Under the pieces are notes generated by a model. It was given only the letters and a program-made list of their open reading frames with translations, searched no databases and was not told the DNA's origin. Source: Limnephilus marmoratus (Eukaryota; Arthropoda; Insecta; Trichoptera; Limnephilidae). From it: DNA of 64,000 bases. Where the stretch lies: the NCBI GenBank assembly GCA_917880885.1, contig OU862908.1, positions 11,829,501 to 11,893,500 on the forward strand, read 5' to 3'. Below are positions 9,413-20,400 of this stretch, in pieces (position 1 is the stretch's first letter; the number at the start of each line of letters is the position of its first letter). A program made the translations under genes and the position numbers.

Positions 9413-9540
9413 CAAATATGGCATAATACACCAAATATGGCATAATTTACAAAATATGGCGTATCACACCAAATATGGAATAATACACCAAATATGGCAT
9501 AATACTACACCAAAGATGACATAATACACCAAATATGTTA
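9413..9540. repeat. CCAAATATGGCATAATACA minisatellite, left arm
   Basis: About seven degenerate 19-bp units of ACACCAAATATGGCATAAT lie here. The reverse-complement array is at 10246-10412. Together they flank a LINE fragment. Confidence 0.85.
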
Positions 9541-10245
9541 ATTAATTAACTAACTAACTAACCATCACGCGGTTTTCCCGCAGGGGTAGGCAGAGAGGAC
9601 GGACCGCCAAACAACTCGGTCTTGGCACACACTCTTTGCCTCACTCACATTCATACATCGTCTCATACATACTCTTCTATAATTCTGACTTTTGACATGG
9701 CTCGTCTCAAGTATCTGATTTACTTGATCGTGCCATGTCTTCCTCGGGCGTCCCCGACTTCTTCTACCATTCACATTTGCATCATATATTCTTTTAACAC
9801 TACTTTCTTCGTTCATTCGCTCTACGTGCCCAAACCATCTGAGGGTCCCTTTCTTAATTTTGCTCATTATACTTACATCAGCCTTACATTCTTTGCGGAT
9901 ATCCACATTTCTAACACGATCATACATGGTTTTACCACATATACGTCTCAGGGATCTCATTTCAACAGCATTCAGTTTACTTTCATCCTTCCTCTGCCAG
10001 TTCCATGCCTCACTGCCATACATCAGGGTAGGTACCAGGACTCCATTATGGACTGCTAGCTTCGCTTTTATTGAAAGTTTTTTATTAGCTCCAACGGCAT
10101 TCAGTCCTCCATTAATGGAGTTACCGGCATTTACCCTCCTTTCAATATCTCTATCAGCCTTCCCATCTCTCGTAAACATACTACCCAGATAAACAAACTC
10201 ATCCACCTGCTCCAAGTATTCATCATTCACTACTAGACATCTTTG
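9541..10245 (-). pseudogene. non-LTR retrotransposon reverse transcriptase, C-terminal fragment
   Basis: An open minus-strand frame ends at 9565. Its real similarity begins near EYLEQVDEFVYLGSMFTRDG and continues with LIKAKLAVHNGV-like, VLVPTLMYGSEAWNW, LRRICGKTMYDRVRN and LRWFGHVERM. This is the post-palm tail of an RTE-like LINE polymerase (YLG, YG-E-W, R-FGHV-RM). The upstream palm domain is missing. After the stop the minus strand has a (TTAG)n/(TTAA)n end, as expected for short-repeat LINE tails. It is an intact but 5'-truncated reading frame with no independent function. Confidence 0.8.
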
Positions 10246-10412
10246 GGGTATTATGTCATATTTGGTGTAAAATGTCATATTCGGTGTATTATGCCATATA
10301 TTGTGTATTGTGCCACATGTGGTCTATTATGCCGTATTTGGTGTTTTGTGCCATATTTTGCGTATTATGCCATATTTGGTGTATTGTACCATATTTGGTG
10401 TATCATGCCATA
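10246..10412. repeat. TTTGGTGTATTATGCCATA minisatellite, right arm (inverted)
   Basis: About nine degenerate units of the reverse complement of the left array. The two arrays form a large inverted repeat with the LINE fragment in the loop. Confidence 0.85.
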
Positions 10413-10479
10413 TTATCAAAGGGATGTATTCAAGTTTGTAAACTATGAATTTTATTGATGTAGCGGGTTTTTCAGATGC

Positions 10480-11040
10480 AAGACAGAGCTCCTATTTTAA
10501 GAGAAATATTTTGGATAACCTGCAGCAGGACAATCTCTGTTGAGCTTTCGGAAAAATAGTTCCGAAAGCTGTAGCGAGTCGATCTACGCGGAGCTATTGA
10601 AAGAATAGCGCGAACAGCTGCAGCGGAATAATATTTGCCGAGATAACTTGGAAAAGTTATAGCGGATCTTTGCAAATTCGCTTAAAAGAATAACTCAGCA
10701 GAAACTCAAGAATAGTTCAGAAAAGCGGCAGAGGAACAATGGCTGTGAAGCAATTGGAAGAATAGCTCAGAAAAGCTATGGCGGATAAGATGTTCGAAGC
10801 CCAGCAGGATCTCTAATATAGCTAGGATAAGCTTTAGCGAGAAAATAGCTTGAAGCTGTAGCCGATAAATTTATCCAAAAATCTTGGATGAATAGCCAAG
10901 TAGAGCAAGGTCAAGCTATTATTGTTAGGAATAAATCTTTGCAAAGCCTTTGTAAGAGTTTAGCTTGTACGAAGTCTCTTGTTTTTGGGACAATCTTAAT
11001 GAGTTGGCGGAAAAGCTTTGAAAAGCTGTAGCGGGCACAC
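10480..11040. repeat. degenerate array with consensus GAATAGCTCAGAAAAGCTATAGCGG
   Basis: The motif AAAGCT-TAGCGG recurs with variation near 10567, 10615, 10655, 10775, 10830, 10855 and 11021. It is often preceded by AAGAATAGCTCAG. Spacing is irregular (25-60 bp and one larger gap). The array runs up to within about 30 bp of the 5' splice site of exon 11063-11285. I do not recognise it as a known element. Confidence 0.55.
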
Positions 11041-11062
11041 AGGTGATGCAAGAGGGAGCTAC

Positions 11063-11285
11063 CTGAGAGACGGTCCCTGGCGAGCCCGGGCCTCGCAGCC
11101 AGCAGCAGAGAGGGCAGCAGGTCAGCAGCACCAAGCGACATGTGCTCGCCATCCCCGCTGGGCAGGCCAGGGTTGGTGTAGTCGCGCGACTTGTCATTAT
11201 TGTACTTCACGTTCAGCAGGGACATCTTGGAGTAGTCGATGCGCAGCGTGCAGCATCCGTTGTAGATGTTCTGGCCATCCAGCGC
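11063..11285 (-). CDS. heph: PTB/hephaestus exon (end of RRM2 and linker)
   Basis: 223-nt exon. The minus strand reads [20 protein letters not shown], then [20 protein letters not shown], then a linker ending [11 protein letters not shown]. It is the alpha2-beta4-beta5 end of RRM2, with the signature [12 protein letters not shown] and [12 protein letters not shown], which is nearly invariant in PTB. The splice sites are TTTTTCCAG and GTAGCTCC. It begins on a codon boundary and ends with one base of glycine. The following linker is shorter and less alanine-rich than I recall for vertebrate PTB. Confidence 0.96.
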
Positions 11286-11480
11286 CTGGAAAAATTGAAA
11301 ATACGACTAATTAGTTAAGAATTTACAAAGCCATTTCAAATTCTCTACTAGAATATGCATCCTTGGGACGGGACGGATAAATATAAAACAATTTAGGATC
11401 CAACAGCGAAAGCACAGAAATCACTATTAAGAGTCGTCTTGAAAAAACTTTTAGGCCCCCAGTTACTCAGTTACTTTTCT

Positions 11481-12045
11481 TTATTTTTTTAAGTGAATAC
11501 CTCACAAGGAGTCTCAGCTACTCCTGTCTGGAGCCAGTGAGACTATGGCATCCCCAATTGGGGTATGTTGTGAGGCCGAAGGTTGTGGGAGGCGGGAATG
11601 GGTACCGCCGCCCCGGGAACCTTTATTGGATAACCAACACCTCTGCTATAGGCACCCCAAGTGGTTCGCTACATTTGGTGATTTAGCAGGGGTGCACGGG
11701 TTAATGGGATGAGGTTTGTCTAGGTCTAAACACCAAACCCCAGGACACACTAAACCCCAGATTCCTACCCACCCCTTAAACCCTTTTCCTTCCCAAAACT
11801 CTCCTCTCCTTCCTTTCCCTAAAAAAAACCCTCCACACAGCATCCCCAAAAATGACATAGGCCCTCAGGGAAATTATTTTCATGAGGGCCTCCTGTGTGG
11901 AGCTCTTGTAAAAAAAGGGGAAGAGAAAAGTGGGGAAGTACCTGGCTATTCAGATCTGGTCACCAAACACGGCTAAAACCATTTCAAGCGAGTTTCAATT
12001 TTAAATGGTGGTCTTACACCAAACTGAGAGCATCTTCCACCCTGG
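11481..12045 (-). mobile_element. SINE family A copy split by a family C insertion
   Basis: 11490-11586 matches the 3' part of SINE A in reverse (GGCATCCCCAATTGGGGTAT). 11917-12045 continues the same SINE with ACCTGGCTATTCAGATCTGG and ends at ATCTTCCACCCTGG. The sequence between is a family C repeat with its own poly(A). Confidence 0.75.
11587..11916 (+). repeat. family C repeat nested in SINE A
   Basis: It starts GGGAGGCGGGAATGGGTACC and ends GGAGCTCTTG plus a short poly(A) (11910-11916). It has the same order of blocks as 34586-34924. The surrounding SINE A sequence dates it as the younger insertion. Confidence 0.8.
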
Positions 12046-12970
12046 ATCTTTTACTTGTTAGTTGGTTGCCTTTTACGTTGATTTTTATGAAATTGTACAT
12101 TTCGACAGTACAAAACATCAGCTACTGTCAATGGACATAAGGCAGCTGTTAAAATACTAAGACAAAAAATAATATTTTTATAGCACATATTTTAATCGTT
12201 AATTAATAAGAAATTAATTTGGGTCTCAAAGAAATCACATAGGTACTTACCTACTCACACTTGTGTACAATCCTAAATCAAAATCTGATAAATATTTAAG
12301 ATTAAAGATACTATGTTTCTTGACGTGCAAATTATTTTGCATTTTCTATTTGTTTTTAGATCAAATACTTACCTACTTCGTAAAAATGTAAAGTCGGGGG
12401 AGACTCTAGTAATACAAGTGCCCGTTTTAAAAACAAATAGAAAAAAGCGGAATTCCTCTTTTATGAAGCGAGTTAGTGTTTCCCCCGGTATTTGTCTGCA
12501 CTGAAATATTTTATAATTGTTTGTTTTGAAAATGAGATTTTCAGTTGCTGAAATTTCAAAAATGTGCAAAATGTACTCGAGCCCACTCGCAATAGGAATT
12601 TCATTCAGACCAGGCAGGATAAATATTCTGGCGTTAAAATAACGATTGCCTACAATAAAACATTAATACCGTTAAAGTTATTTTAACGATAAATACACTT
12701 GATATGTTTATTATAATGCAGCATTTATTGAGCAATGAAATTGTTTTGTTAAATTATCATATTACTATAGGCATGTTTCACGAATCCTCCGTTTTGATAA
12801 ATATATTAATCACGGGTAAATAATAAAACGATGAAAAAGGAAAAATAGTAATAATAACAGTTTATGAAAATCTGTTTAGGTACGACGCGACGCCTCGTAC
12901 CTACTAACAAACTGAAAAGCAGTTTCCTTTACTTCAACTGCATATCTAAAACAAATATAGATTTGATATG
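12046..12970. other. AT-rich intron sequence, nothing recognised
   Basis: No gene, RNA or element is visible. A short imperfect duplication of AAATACTTACCTACT-like text is present around 12240-12375. Confidence 0.5.
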
Positions 12971-12976
12971 TCCAGT

Positions 12977-13274
12977 AGGTTCCATGACAATTGATCCGGC
13001 GACAATTGGTTCCCCGACAGTTGATCCCGCAGTTGATCCGGCGTACAATTGACACCTCCGACATTTGATCCCTTAGAAGATCGACTTTAATTGCGCGGCA
13101 GTATATTCTCTTTGTATACTTACTTGAAAAAGTAATCTTTCAGGGGATCAAGGATCACTTGTCCCAGGGATTAACTGTCCGAAGGATCAACTATACGAGG
13201 GATCAACTGTCGGGGGATCAACTGTCAGGGGATCAACTTATATCAATTGTCGCCGGATCAATTGTCGGGTCGCC
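12977..13274. mobile_element. foldback element built of GATCAACTGTC-type tandem units
   Basis: The left arm holds ACAATTGATCCGGCGACAAT followed by GACAGTTGATCCC repeats. The right arm holds GGGATCAACTGTCGGGGGAT repeats and ends CCGGATCAATTGTCGGG. The arms are inverted copies made of short tandem repeats, as in Foldback-type transposons. GTCCAGT at 12970-12976 and again at 13275-13281 looks like a 7-bp TSD. Confidence 0.65.
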
Positions 13275-13281
13275 GTCCAGT

Positions 13282-14584
13282 GTTAGTAAAATAAATATGA
13301 ACTAAAAATCACCAAACACCCGCAGATAGCTTTCGTAAGGAGATGCTCGCGCACCTAGACAACATTCCAAACAGTAGAAAGCTGCTAATAGTATAAACAT
13401 TGGGCACAAAATGTGTCCTGACATATTTTTATTTTTATCACATTCACGGACACAGCATCTTCAACGTAATTGTAGAGAAAATGTGATAAGACACATAATA
13501 CTTTATACAAATTTTAGCCAGTGGCGCGATGCGACACAACGGATAGGAAAGTCAAATTTTGTATTGTAGTAGTACGCAGTCTGGACATTTCTAGATTTGA
13601 TAGTGTCACACACAAAGTAAACATTTTTGATTACTGATTTTCATCGACTTCACAAAACACATGTGACAGCATGTATCGTATCATGAACCTCAATTTACCA
13701 GCGTTTTCCGGCAAGTATCCGTCAATGTGTAACTTTCTCATGACAATCAAATATGTGTGAATAATGCTTTTCAAAAGGTAATCCTATATAATCGTTTAGT
13801 ACGAACAGCACGATCCGACTATAATGCTATTCGTGTAAAATTATAATCTTAGGTGTATTTTAAATCGCTAAGAAGTTGTTTATTATCGTGGAAAATTCAG
13901 AAAATCGAAGGAGAGAGCATAATAAAAAAGCGTTAAATTCCGTTAGCAGCAATAACTGGAGTGTTATTAAAAGCGACACGATTATAACGCCTGGCGCTCG
14001 CTTTAAGCTCCATAAAGGAAAGCTCCCGGGCCAAACGAGTGTGCCTTATTAATTGGTTTCAATGGCAATGGCTTCACATTTTATTTTTCGTAATAACTGC
14101 GATTAGGGGATCGACAGGTAATGGGAAAGAGAGGAAATTTAATTCGATACACAGAAAAAGCGATAATAATTGAAGGAAATTTACAGGGAAAATGAAATGA
14201 ATACCACAAATATGTACGAGTGTTTTAAAGAATATTCCATGTATGACTTACATTGCTTTACCTGTTTTTCGTGAGCTATCTTATGTAATAACAATTAGGA
14301 AATTTTCTATAAAAAAATAAAAGTTTTAACGACTTTAATTTGTTACAGTTTGTTCCACAAATCAGAACCTTCGGGAACATGAATGTTCGAACTTCGCAAA
14401 TATGTCCAAATAGCCAGCTGGTCATTTATATAAAAAAACAATGCCTGATTTTAATGTACAAAATAAAAGAGCTTCTATTAAGCATTTATATATTTAAGTT
14501 AATGAAACTAAAGGTCAACATGCTGTCTGGCTTTGTAAAGTTCATGGAGGAGGCATTGCATAAAAAACGCGTCATAAACAAGCA
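13282..14584. other. intron sequence without recognised features
   Basis: No coding exon or known element was seen. 13900-14060 is slightly more complex and GC-richer (for example CGCCTGGCGCTCGCTTTAAG) and could be conserved non-coding sequence, but nothing proves this. Confidence 0.4.
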
Positions 14585-14588
14585 TTAA

Positions 14589-15224
14589 GAGGAACTTTTG
14601 CGTGACCCGTTTCTGCCCTTTTCATATGAATCTTAATTTTGGATTTGACATCAAAATACTTAACCAAACCGAAAAATTATTTTTTTAACCAAAAGTTTTA
14701 TCAAGTATCTAGTACGGATGTGATCTACTTTATTTATTTTTGCTTTAAATTTTACAATTTGGGAGGCGGGTATGGGTACTGCCGCCCCGGAAACCATTTA
14801 TTGGACAACCAACACCCCTGCCACAGGTCACGCCAAGTAGTTCGCTACGTTTGGTGACTTAGCAGGGGTGCCCGGGTTCATGGGATGAGGTTTGTCTAGG
14901 TCTATTTTTTAGTTTCATACGTTTGCCCAACCACTGCGTGGCGGGCTGGATCGGAGGAGACTGATTGAGGGAGGCCTTTTGCCCTCTCCAGCCGGATTCT
15001 CCCGACCCTTCGCCTTGCAACGCAGTGTGAGGAATAGATTCATACGTCCGTCACTCCTGGCCACACTGACCCCCAGATTCCTACCCACCCCTTATACCTT
15101 TTTCCTTCCCATATCTTCTTCTCCTTCCTTTCCCTAAAAAAAACCCTCCACACAGCATCCTCAAAGATGACATAGGCCCGTAGGGAAATTGTTTTCCTCG
15201 GTGCCTCCTGTGTGGAGCTAATGT

Positions 15225-15257
<33 letters not shown>

Positions 15258-15401
15258 TTTAAAGCAAAAATAAATAAAGTAGCTCACATCCGTACTAGAT
15301 ATTTGAAATACTTTTTGATAATAAAAATAATTTTTAAGTTTGGTTTGTTTTTTATCTTAAATTCAAAATTAAGATTTGTATGACACGGGCGAACGTTCCA
15401 C
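14589..15401. mobile_element. foldback element with ~150-bp arms, TTAA flanks, split by family C
   Basis: The left arm (14589-14755) and right arm (15255-15401) are inverted copies sharing CTAGTACGGATGTGA and CTTTATTTATTTTTGCTTTA. The outer ends are GAGGAACTTTTGCG and its near reverse complement CGAACGTTCCAC. TTAA lies at 14585-14588 and 15402-15405, which would suit a piggyBac-type target. A family C repeat lies exactly between the arms. Confidence 0.7.
14761..15240 (+). repeat. family C repeat, longest copy
   Basis: It begins GGGAGGCGGGTATGGGTACT and contains a middle segment (GGAGGAGACTGATTGAGGG...CCAGCCGGATTCTCCCGACC) missing from shorter copies. It ends GGAGCTAATG plus 16 or more A and then (TA)n to 15257. 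Just before the tail lies an imperfect stem-loop (GGCCC-TAGGGAAATTGTTTTCCT). No reading frame is conserved among copies, so it resembles a SINE or a LINE 3' end. Confidence 0.75.
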
Positions 15402-15960
15402 TTAATGCATTGATTCCGTAATTATACGCATTAGACTTCGAGTGAAAAGGCTCTACTCCTACCATAAGGCAAAATCACATAGAGATGGATTTTTTAGTTT
15501 CATTTCGACAGACCCGATGGAAAGTCATGAATTATAATGGGATATCAAATATAATAAGAAGGCATGTACTATTGCAATTATAGCGCATAACTCTTTTAAT
15601 AGCCCATTCCTTTCGGAATGCTACGGCTCATACATATATACATGCCTGAAAACTTCAGCCGTAGCCGTTGTCAAAGTAACCACATGGCAGAACAGATGTT
15701 CTAGCACAGCATAGCTAAATGAGTGGTGCTATTGAATGAAATTTCAAAAATAGTAGATATATTTGATTATCTACTCTTTACCTCAAAACTTTATACGTCT
15801 ATCTTCCCAAATGTTAAAATAAGAAGTCTTCTTATTATGACTGTTCTTTCAAGTCTTGTATCACAGAAATGAATTATCAATCTATGGTACAATAATAATT
15901 AAAAAAAAAACGAGTGTGCTTTAGACCACACGACTGAAGTAAAACTTAACTAACTTATAT

Positions 15961-16127
15961 CTCGCCCGATCACACTTTTCATAACGCTCTCGTCACCCAT
16001 TCACCAACTTACTCCCCAAGTCAAGCGTGCGTAAAGACCCGACCGTTCGCCTCGCTTGATCACACTTTTCGTAACGCTCTCGTCACGCATTCACCAGCTT
16101 ACTCCCCAAGTCAAGCGTGCGTAAAGA
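15961..16127. repeat. 90-bp-period tandem duplication
   Basis: CGCTCTCGTCAC-CATTCACC and ACTCCCCAAGTCAAGCGTGC occur at 15961-16037 and again at 16051-16127 with few differences, offset by exactly 90 bp. Confidence 0.85.
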
Positions 16128-16139
16128 AGTATTACTTCA

Positions 16140-17356
16140 AAAAAACTGCTAATTGGAAATATTTCTTCAAAAATAAATTTTATAAAACTGAAATAACAAT
16201 CTTTGCAGCTGTCTGTAATAAAAAGGAGGTTAAACATGTAAAACATTTAGTAAATAGATATACTAAAAATTCCAACTCTACATTAAAAGCTGCAAATATG
16301 TATCTAAACATAACCATACGTTAGTCAGCAGCTCCGAGGTGAAACAGTAAACATAAATACGAGATAAAAATAATAAAAAAGCCCCTGAAAGCTCGCATCA
16401 TGTACAGGCAAACGAACCTAAATAAGTAACATAAAAAGTAACTACAGAATATTTTTCACTATCAAAATATGATTTTTCATTAATGGTATCACATCCATCT
16501 AGCAGTAACATCTCCCGGAGAAAATAAAAACAGCTTTTCCGAGTGAAATATTCATGAAGCCACGCAGTGCTCAGCGCTGGAGTAAGACGGTGTAGATTAC
16601 TTGGCCACACCGCTATGTGCTACCTGCTTACTACCCGCTACATCGGCCCACCATTAGGCTGTTTATTTTACGGCGTATTCGGGAGCAGCTAATACTTAGC
16701 GGCGGGTAACCTCGATGTTTCGATACAAACATGTAAAATTGTGAAACACAACCCCAAGTCCTGGGGCGGAGAATCACAACGCAGCGGACAAGGGATGAGA
16801 ATCACGAGACAAAGGAAGCCTATGTAACACAAATACATTATTATGTATCGGTGAGATATTTTTGTGGATGGTGGAAATATTTATATGTTGTGTATGGCTC
16901 AATACTAAGATTCGTGCAAGTTCCTTTAACAAGGTGTGCTCATGCGGGCCTTTTTTGAAAAAAAAAAACTCGGCAGGCCGCTTTCGAAATTTGGAAAGCG
17001 TTACGTAGCTTAAAACGTCTCCGAATTTTCGTAAATATTCGCTTGAGATGTCTCAAACAAAATGACATTTTACGAAAACTTTGTGTTATTACCGCTTCAC
17101 AATTAAAGCTCTATAAATGAAACATGTCTGAACGTAGCCGTGTAGTAAAAACTGTTTTAGAAAGGTATCAAAATAAGCTTTCGAATTATTGTATTACAAA
17201 TAAATATTAACTTTTGTAAATATTAAAATTTAGAATGCAAACATTAAAAAAATGTAAAAATGACTCACGTGATATTTTTATACGAAAACGGTACTAAAAT
17301 CACAGATTACAACAACAATGATAAATGATACAGTTAAAAGTGACCGAATTAATATG
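16140..17356. other. intron sequence without recognised features
   Basis: AT-rich; no exon, RNA gene or repeat boundary was identified. Confidence 0.4.
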
Positions 17357-17429
17357 GGTTCCGTAGCTTAATCGGTAGAGCTGTTTCCATGTAAGAAAAG
17401 GGTTCTGGGTTCGAGTCCCAGCGGAGCCA
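17357..17429 (+). tRNA. tRNA-like sequence (probable pseudogene or SINE head)
   Basis: A 73-nt cloverleaf can be drawn. The 7-bp acceptor stem is GGTTCCG/CGGAGCC with one G-T pair. The D arm is GCTT...GAGC, and the T arm is a 5-bp stem CTGGG/CCCAG with loop TTCGAGT. The anticodon stem has four of five pairs. The loop CATGTAA puts TGT (Thr) in the anticodon but has A at position 33, where functional tRNAs have U. Internal A and B boxes are intact and a T run follows within 20 bp. Confidence 0.5.
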
Positions 17430-20400
17430 ATATCTTTTCTGATTTTTTTGTCTCCAGATTTCGATTGAGTTTCGCTAATATTGTCTTCATTTAATTAAAT
17501 ATTATATATGTACAACCTGGAGGTAAAATTCTAACATACTAGTTCTTCTAAAAGCATAGATAAAATTTGCACAAATAAAAAGGTGATTAAAATACGCGAC
17601 CCAAGCGAGAGCGATTCATTTTGAAAAACCGGGCATAAACAAATTAGCTATGCACGCCATTAGCTACAAGCTGTATCTACATATACACAGAAACCAGCTA
17701 GGTAAGTTTCAGCAGTCGACTCTCGACGCCATAGATTCACCTCGGGGAACTTTGTACATCTTTAAGCAATGTTTCCTACCTGAGAGAGAAGTTTGTAGCA
17801 AATGTCAAAGAGATGGGATCGCAGCGGGGAGGAGAAGCAACAAGAAAAGTAAAAGTCTTTCGGGCAATCAACTAATGAGTCTCCTAAGTAATTAAAATTA
17901 TACAATTAGCGTTCTAACATTATTAGAAGAGGGCAGTGGGAGCATTATCACTAGCGGTGCTCCGGCCGGATAGATTTCGATTCGTTATTTATTAAATGGG
18001 TGCTTTTATGTAGGTTCGTTCCCTTTTTTGCCAGAGTCAATTGAATGTGTCCATAAAACGGGACCGTGTGTGGGGTTCTCATTATCCGCTTTTACGGGAC
18101 GTGACTTTGCGAGTCTTTTAAATTTCACTGAGCGGAAAAACGTAGTCTAGTTCAGCAGAACCGATTATTATCCCAATGAAAGTCTACACGGATTGTTTCC
18201 GAAGTGAGGTCCAGATTATTATGGAAATAAACGAGGGTTCATTCCTAACATGTAAAGCAACAAGAAAACAAACAAGGTCGTTACTGGAAACTATCCAAGT
18301 AATGAACAACGTATTGTTTCCTATCATCGCCATTGTGTATCGGGCCAGCGGGCAGCGAGCAGGGAGTAGTAGGCTTGTATAATGTTCCCTGGCTTGTAGC
18401 TTGTAGCAGATAGCACACCAGTATCAGTAGAGAGTAGCCAGTGGCCGTAGAGTGTAGATACATCGACTACGACTAGTGCTGTGTATACTTGTAGTAGGGA
18501 ACTGCGCCGTACCATGGCAGCCGAGGCCGGGCGGGACGCGTGGGACATGGATTCGCACTTTGCGCTAATTGGGGAGAGTTATTAATTTCCCCTCATCAAA
18601 ATTTCCTCCAATTAGGGTGATTATCTGCGAGAACTTCGGAGAACCGGCGCAAGGGTCACGCAACAAACACTAGCTTCTCTATCAGATACAACAATTCCAC
18701 ACAACTTTGATGAAGCTTTCATTCCCTAAATACTAAATAATCACGATACGTGTATTGAATTTAGTTCTAGGGTCTTACTTCAAATCTTTATTAATTAAAT
18801 GAGAGGTCACGTTCTAAATTAACTCCGCCATCAACATCAAACTGGAATAGACCAACAATGTTAAAACTTTCCTGCAGCTAAACCAGTTTGTATAACAAGG
18901 GACAATAGAGTCGGGTTTTACATACTCCGAAAGGCGAAGGTAAAAATGAAATTTATGGTCGCAATTACTCTGAAAGGACAGTGTTTCATTTGTGTTACTA
19001 AACCGTGTATTTATGGTTTGTGTGATGTCACGAATTTCATTTCTCTGTCTCAAACAGGAGACAACTACAAAATGGCCATGTGCACGTCACAACTTCTCAA
19101 ACATTCAAATGGAATGAGATAATAAAAATTTCCTTAACGAAAAGTGTATGGAAGAACCGTAGCAATGGTTTTCAATGGCCAGCGGTATAATCTATTAAAC
19201 TATGATTCTTCCTCTTTAATTGAACATAACGATCACAGAAATATGAAATGCTTTGAAGAAAAATGTTAATTCTTCAGTAAAGCGACTACCATTCGACTAC
19301 CATAATACGGGCATTTGCCTAGGTTGGTAGTCGAAAAACCATGCAAAACAAACCTGTAACAAACAAAATGAATAAAGAAAATTAAAAAAAAAAGCGAAAA
19401 AAAGTTTATTTTTATTTTTTCAAAAACTCATATCATCTGTTTTTTTAGACGAATCATTACGATTTTTTTTTATAAAATCACATTGCATACATTTTTTCAG
19501 AATACTTCTACTTTTAAAAGCATTTAACATATTTTAATTTTTCAGAAAAATATCCTCTTAAAATATACGTAGTAAAAGACGCACTTATTTTCCTAGAAAT
19601 ATTTCAACGAAGCAGATCGAAAGAGAAAAAAAAAACAAGAAAAACGATATATTTAATTCATTTTTGGTTTTGTTGTCCCTTACATTATTTCAAATTTCAG
19701 CTATCGATATACTTTGGATAATAAATGTTGAACTTAGGAACATTCAATCATAACTTGCAGTAGTTTTCAGGAACGCATAAAAACCCTCGTATTATTAAGT
19801 AATATAAATAAAGACGTTAAAATAATAATTAAATGCAAATAAAGTCGATAGTAGTTGACGTGCAGTAAATTCATCATGCTTTCGAAGGGCAAGTAGGCCA
19901 GAACTAGGTATAACAATTTATTTATAATTACAAAATGCATAATCAAAAAAATATAAGTATATAAAAAAAGAGAGGAACTTCGTCTGTGAAATGCAATTTT
20001 CAAGTGGAAAGGTAAATTGGGTTAGTTTCTACCATCCTGGGAGCTGCAAGTGATTGGATATTGAGAATCAATGACTGCATAATTGAGTAGAGTAAAGGAA
20101 CTTAGTTTGTTTGTCAAGGTAATCAGTTTACAGCCATTTAAAGTGCGATAGTTAATCCACTAGATTCACTTAAGCACACCAACAGAATTGCTAAATAAAG
20201 CTCCGAAGTCGACGTTACAGAGAAAGCTCTAATTAGATTGAAATTCAATTTGAAACTTGGTCAAACAAAAAAACAAGAAAAAAAGGAATACGAAAATGCT
20301 TAAAAACAGACAGATTTTGAGCGAAAGTACGATGAATATTTTTAGGTGTTAAAATATGAGAATTTTTTCTAATTAATAATATAAGTTCAGGTTCTGTGAA

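Larger units (their letters stand above)
9108..11062 (-). other. heph: PTB intron with tandem duplication, LINE relic and degenerate array
   Basis: It contains a 31-bp tandem duplication (9179-9240), an inverted minisatellite pair around a LINE fragment (9413-10412) and a degenerate AGC-rich array (about 10480-11040). It is bounded by GTAGCTCC at the 5' splice site (forward AC 11061-11062) and TTTCTAG at the 3' splice site. No host exon was seen. Confidence 0.75.

Noticed and set aside
9413..9540. Possible CRISPR-like repeat array
   Set aside because: Units are contiguous and degenerate without spacers, and the genome is that of an animal.
9622..10192. Two plus-strand frames over 100 codons
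   Set aside because: Antisense to the LINE reverse transcriptase fragment.
10911..11225. Minus-strand frame reading through the exon 11063-11285 donor
   Set aside because: The frame includes true exon codons but runs on into the intron. The GTAGCTCC splice site and the downstream phase show that the exon ends at 11063.
11018..11314. Plus-strand 98-codon open frame
   Set aside because: Antisense shadow of PTB exon 11063-11285.
17357..17429. Functional tRNA-Thr(TGT) gene
   Set aside because: A at position 33 and a broken anticodon-stem pair make a working tRNA unlikely.
18176..18548. Possible host exon in the GC-richer patch
   Set aside because: No frame shows recognisable similarity and no paired splice sites with matching phase were found; only the short ORF is mentioned.
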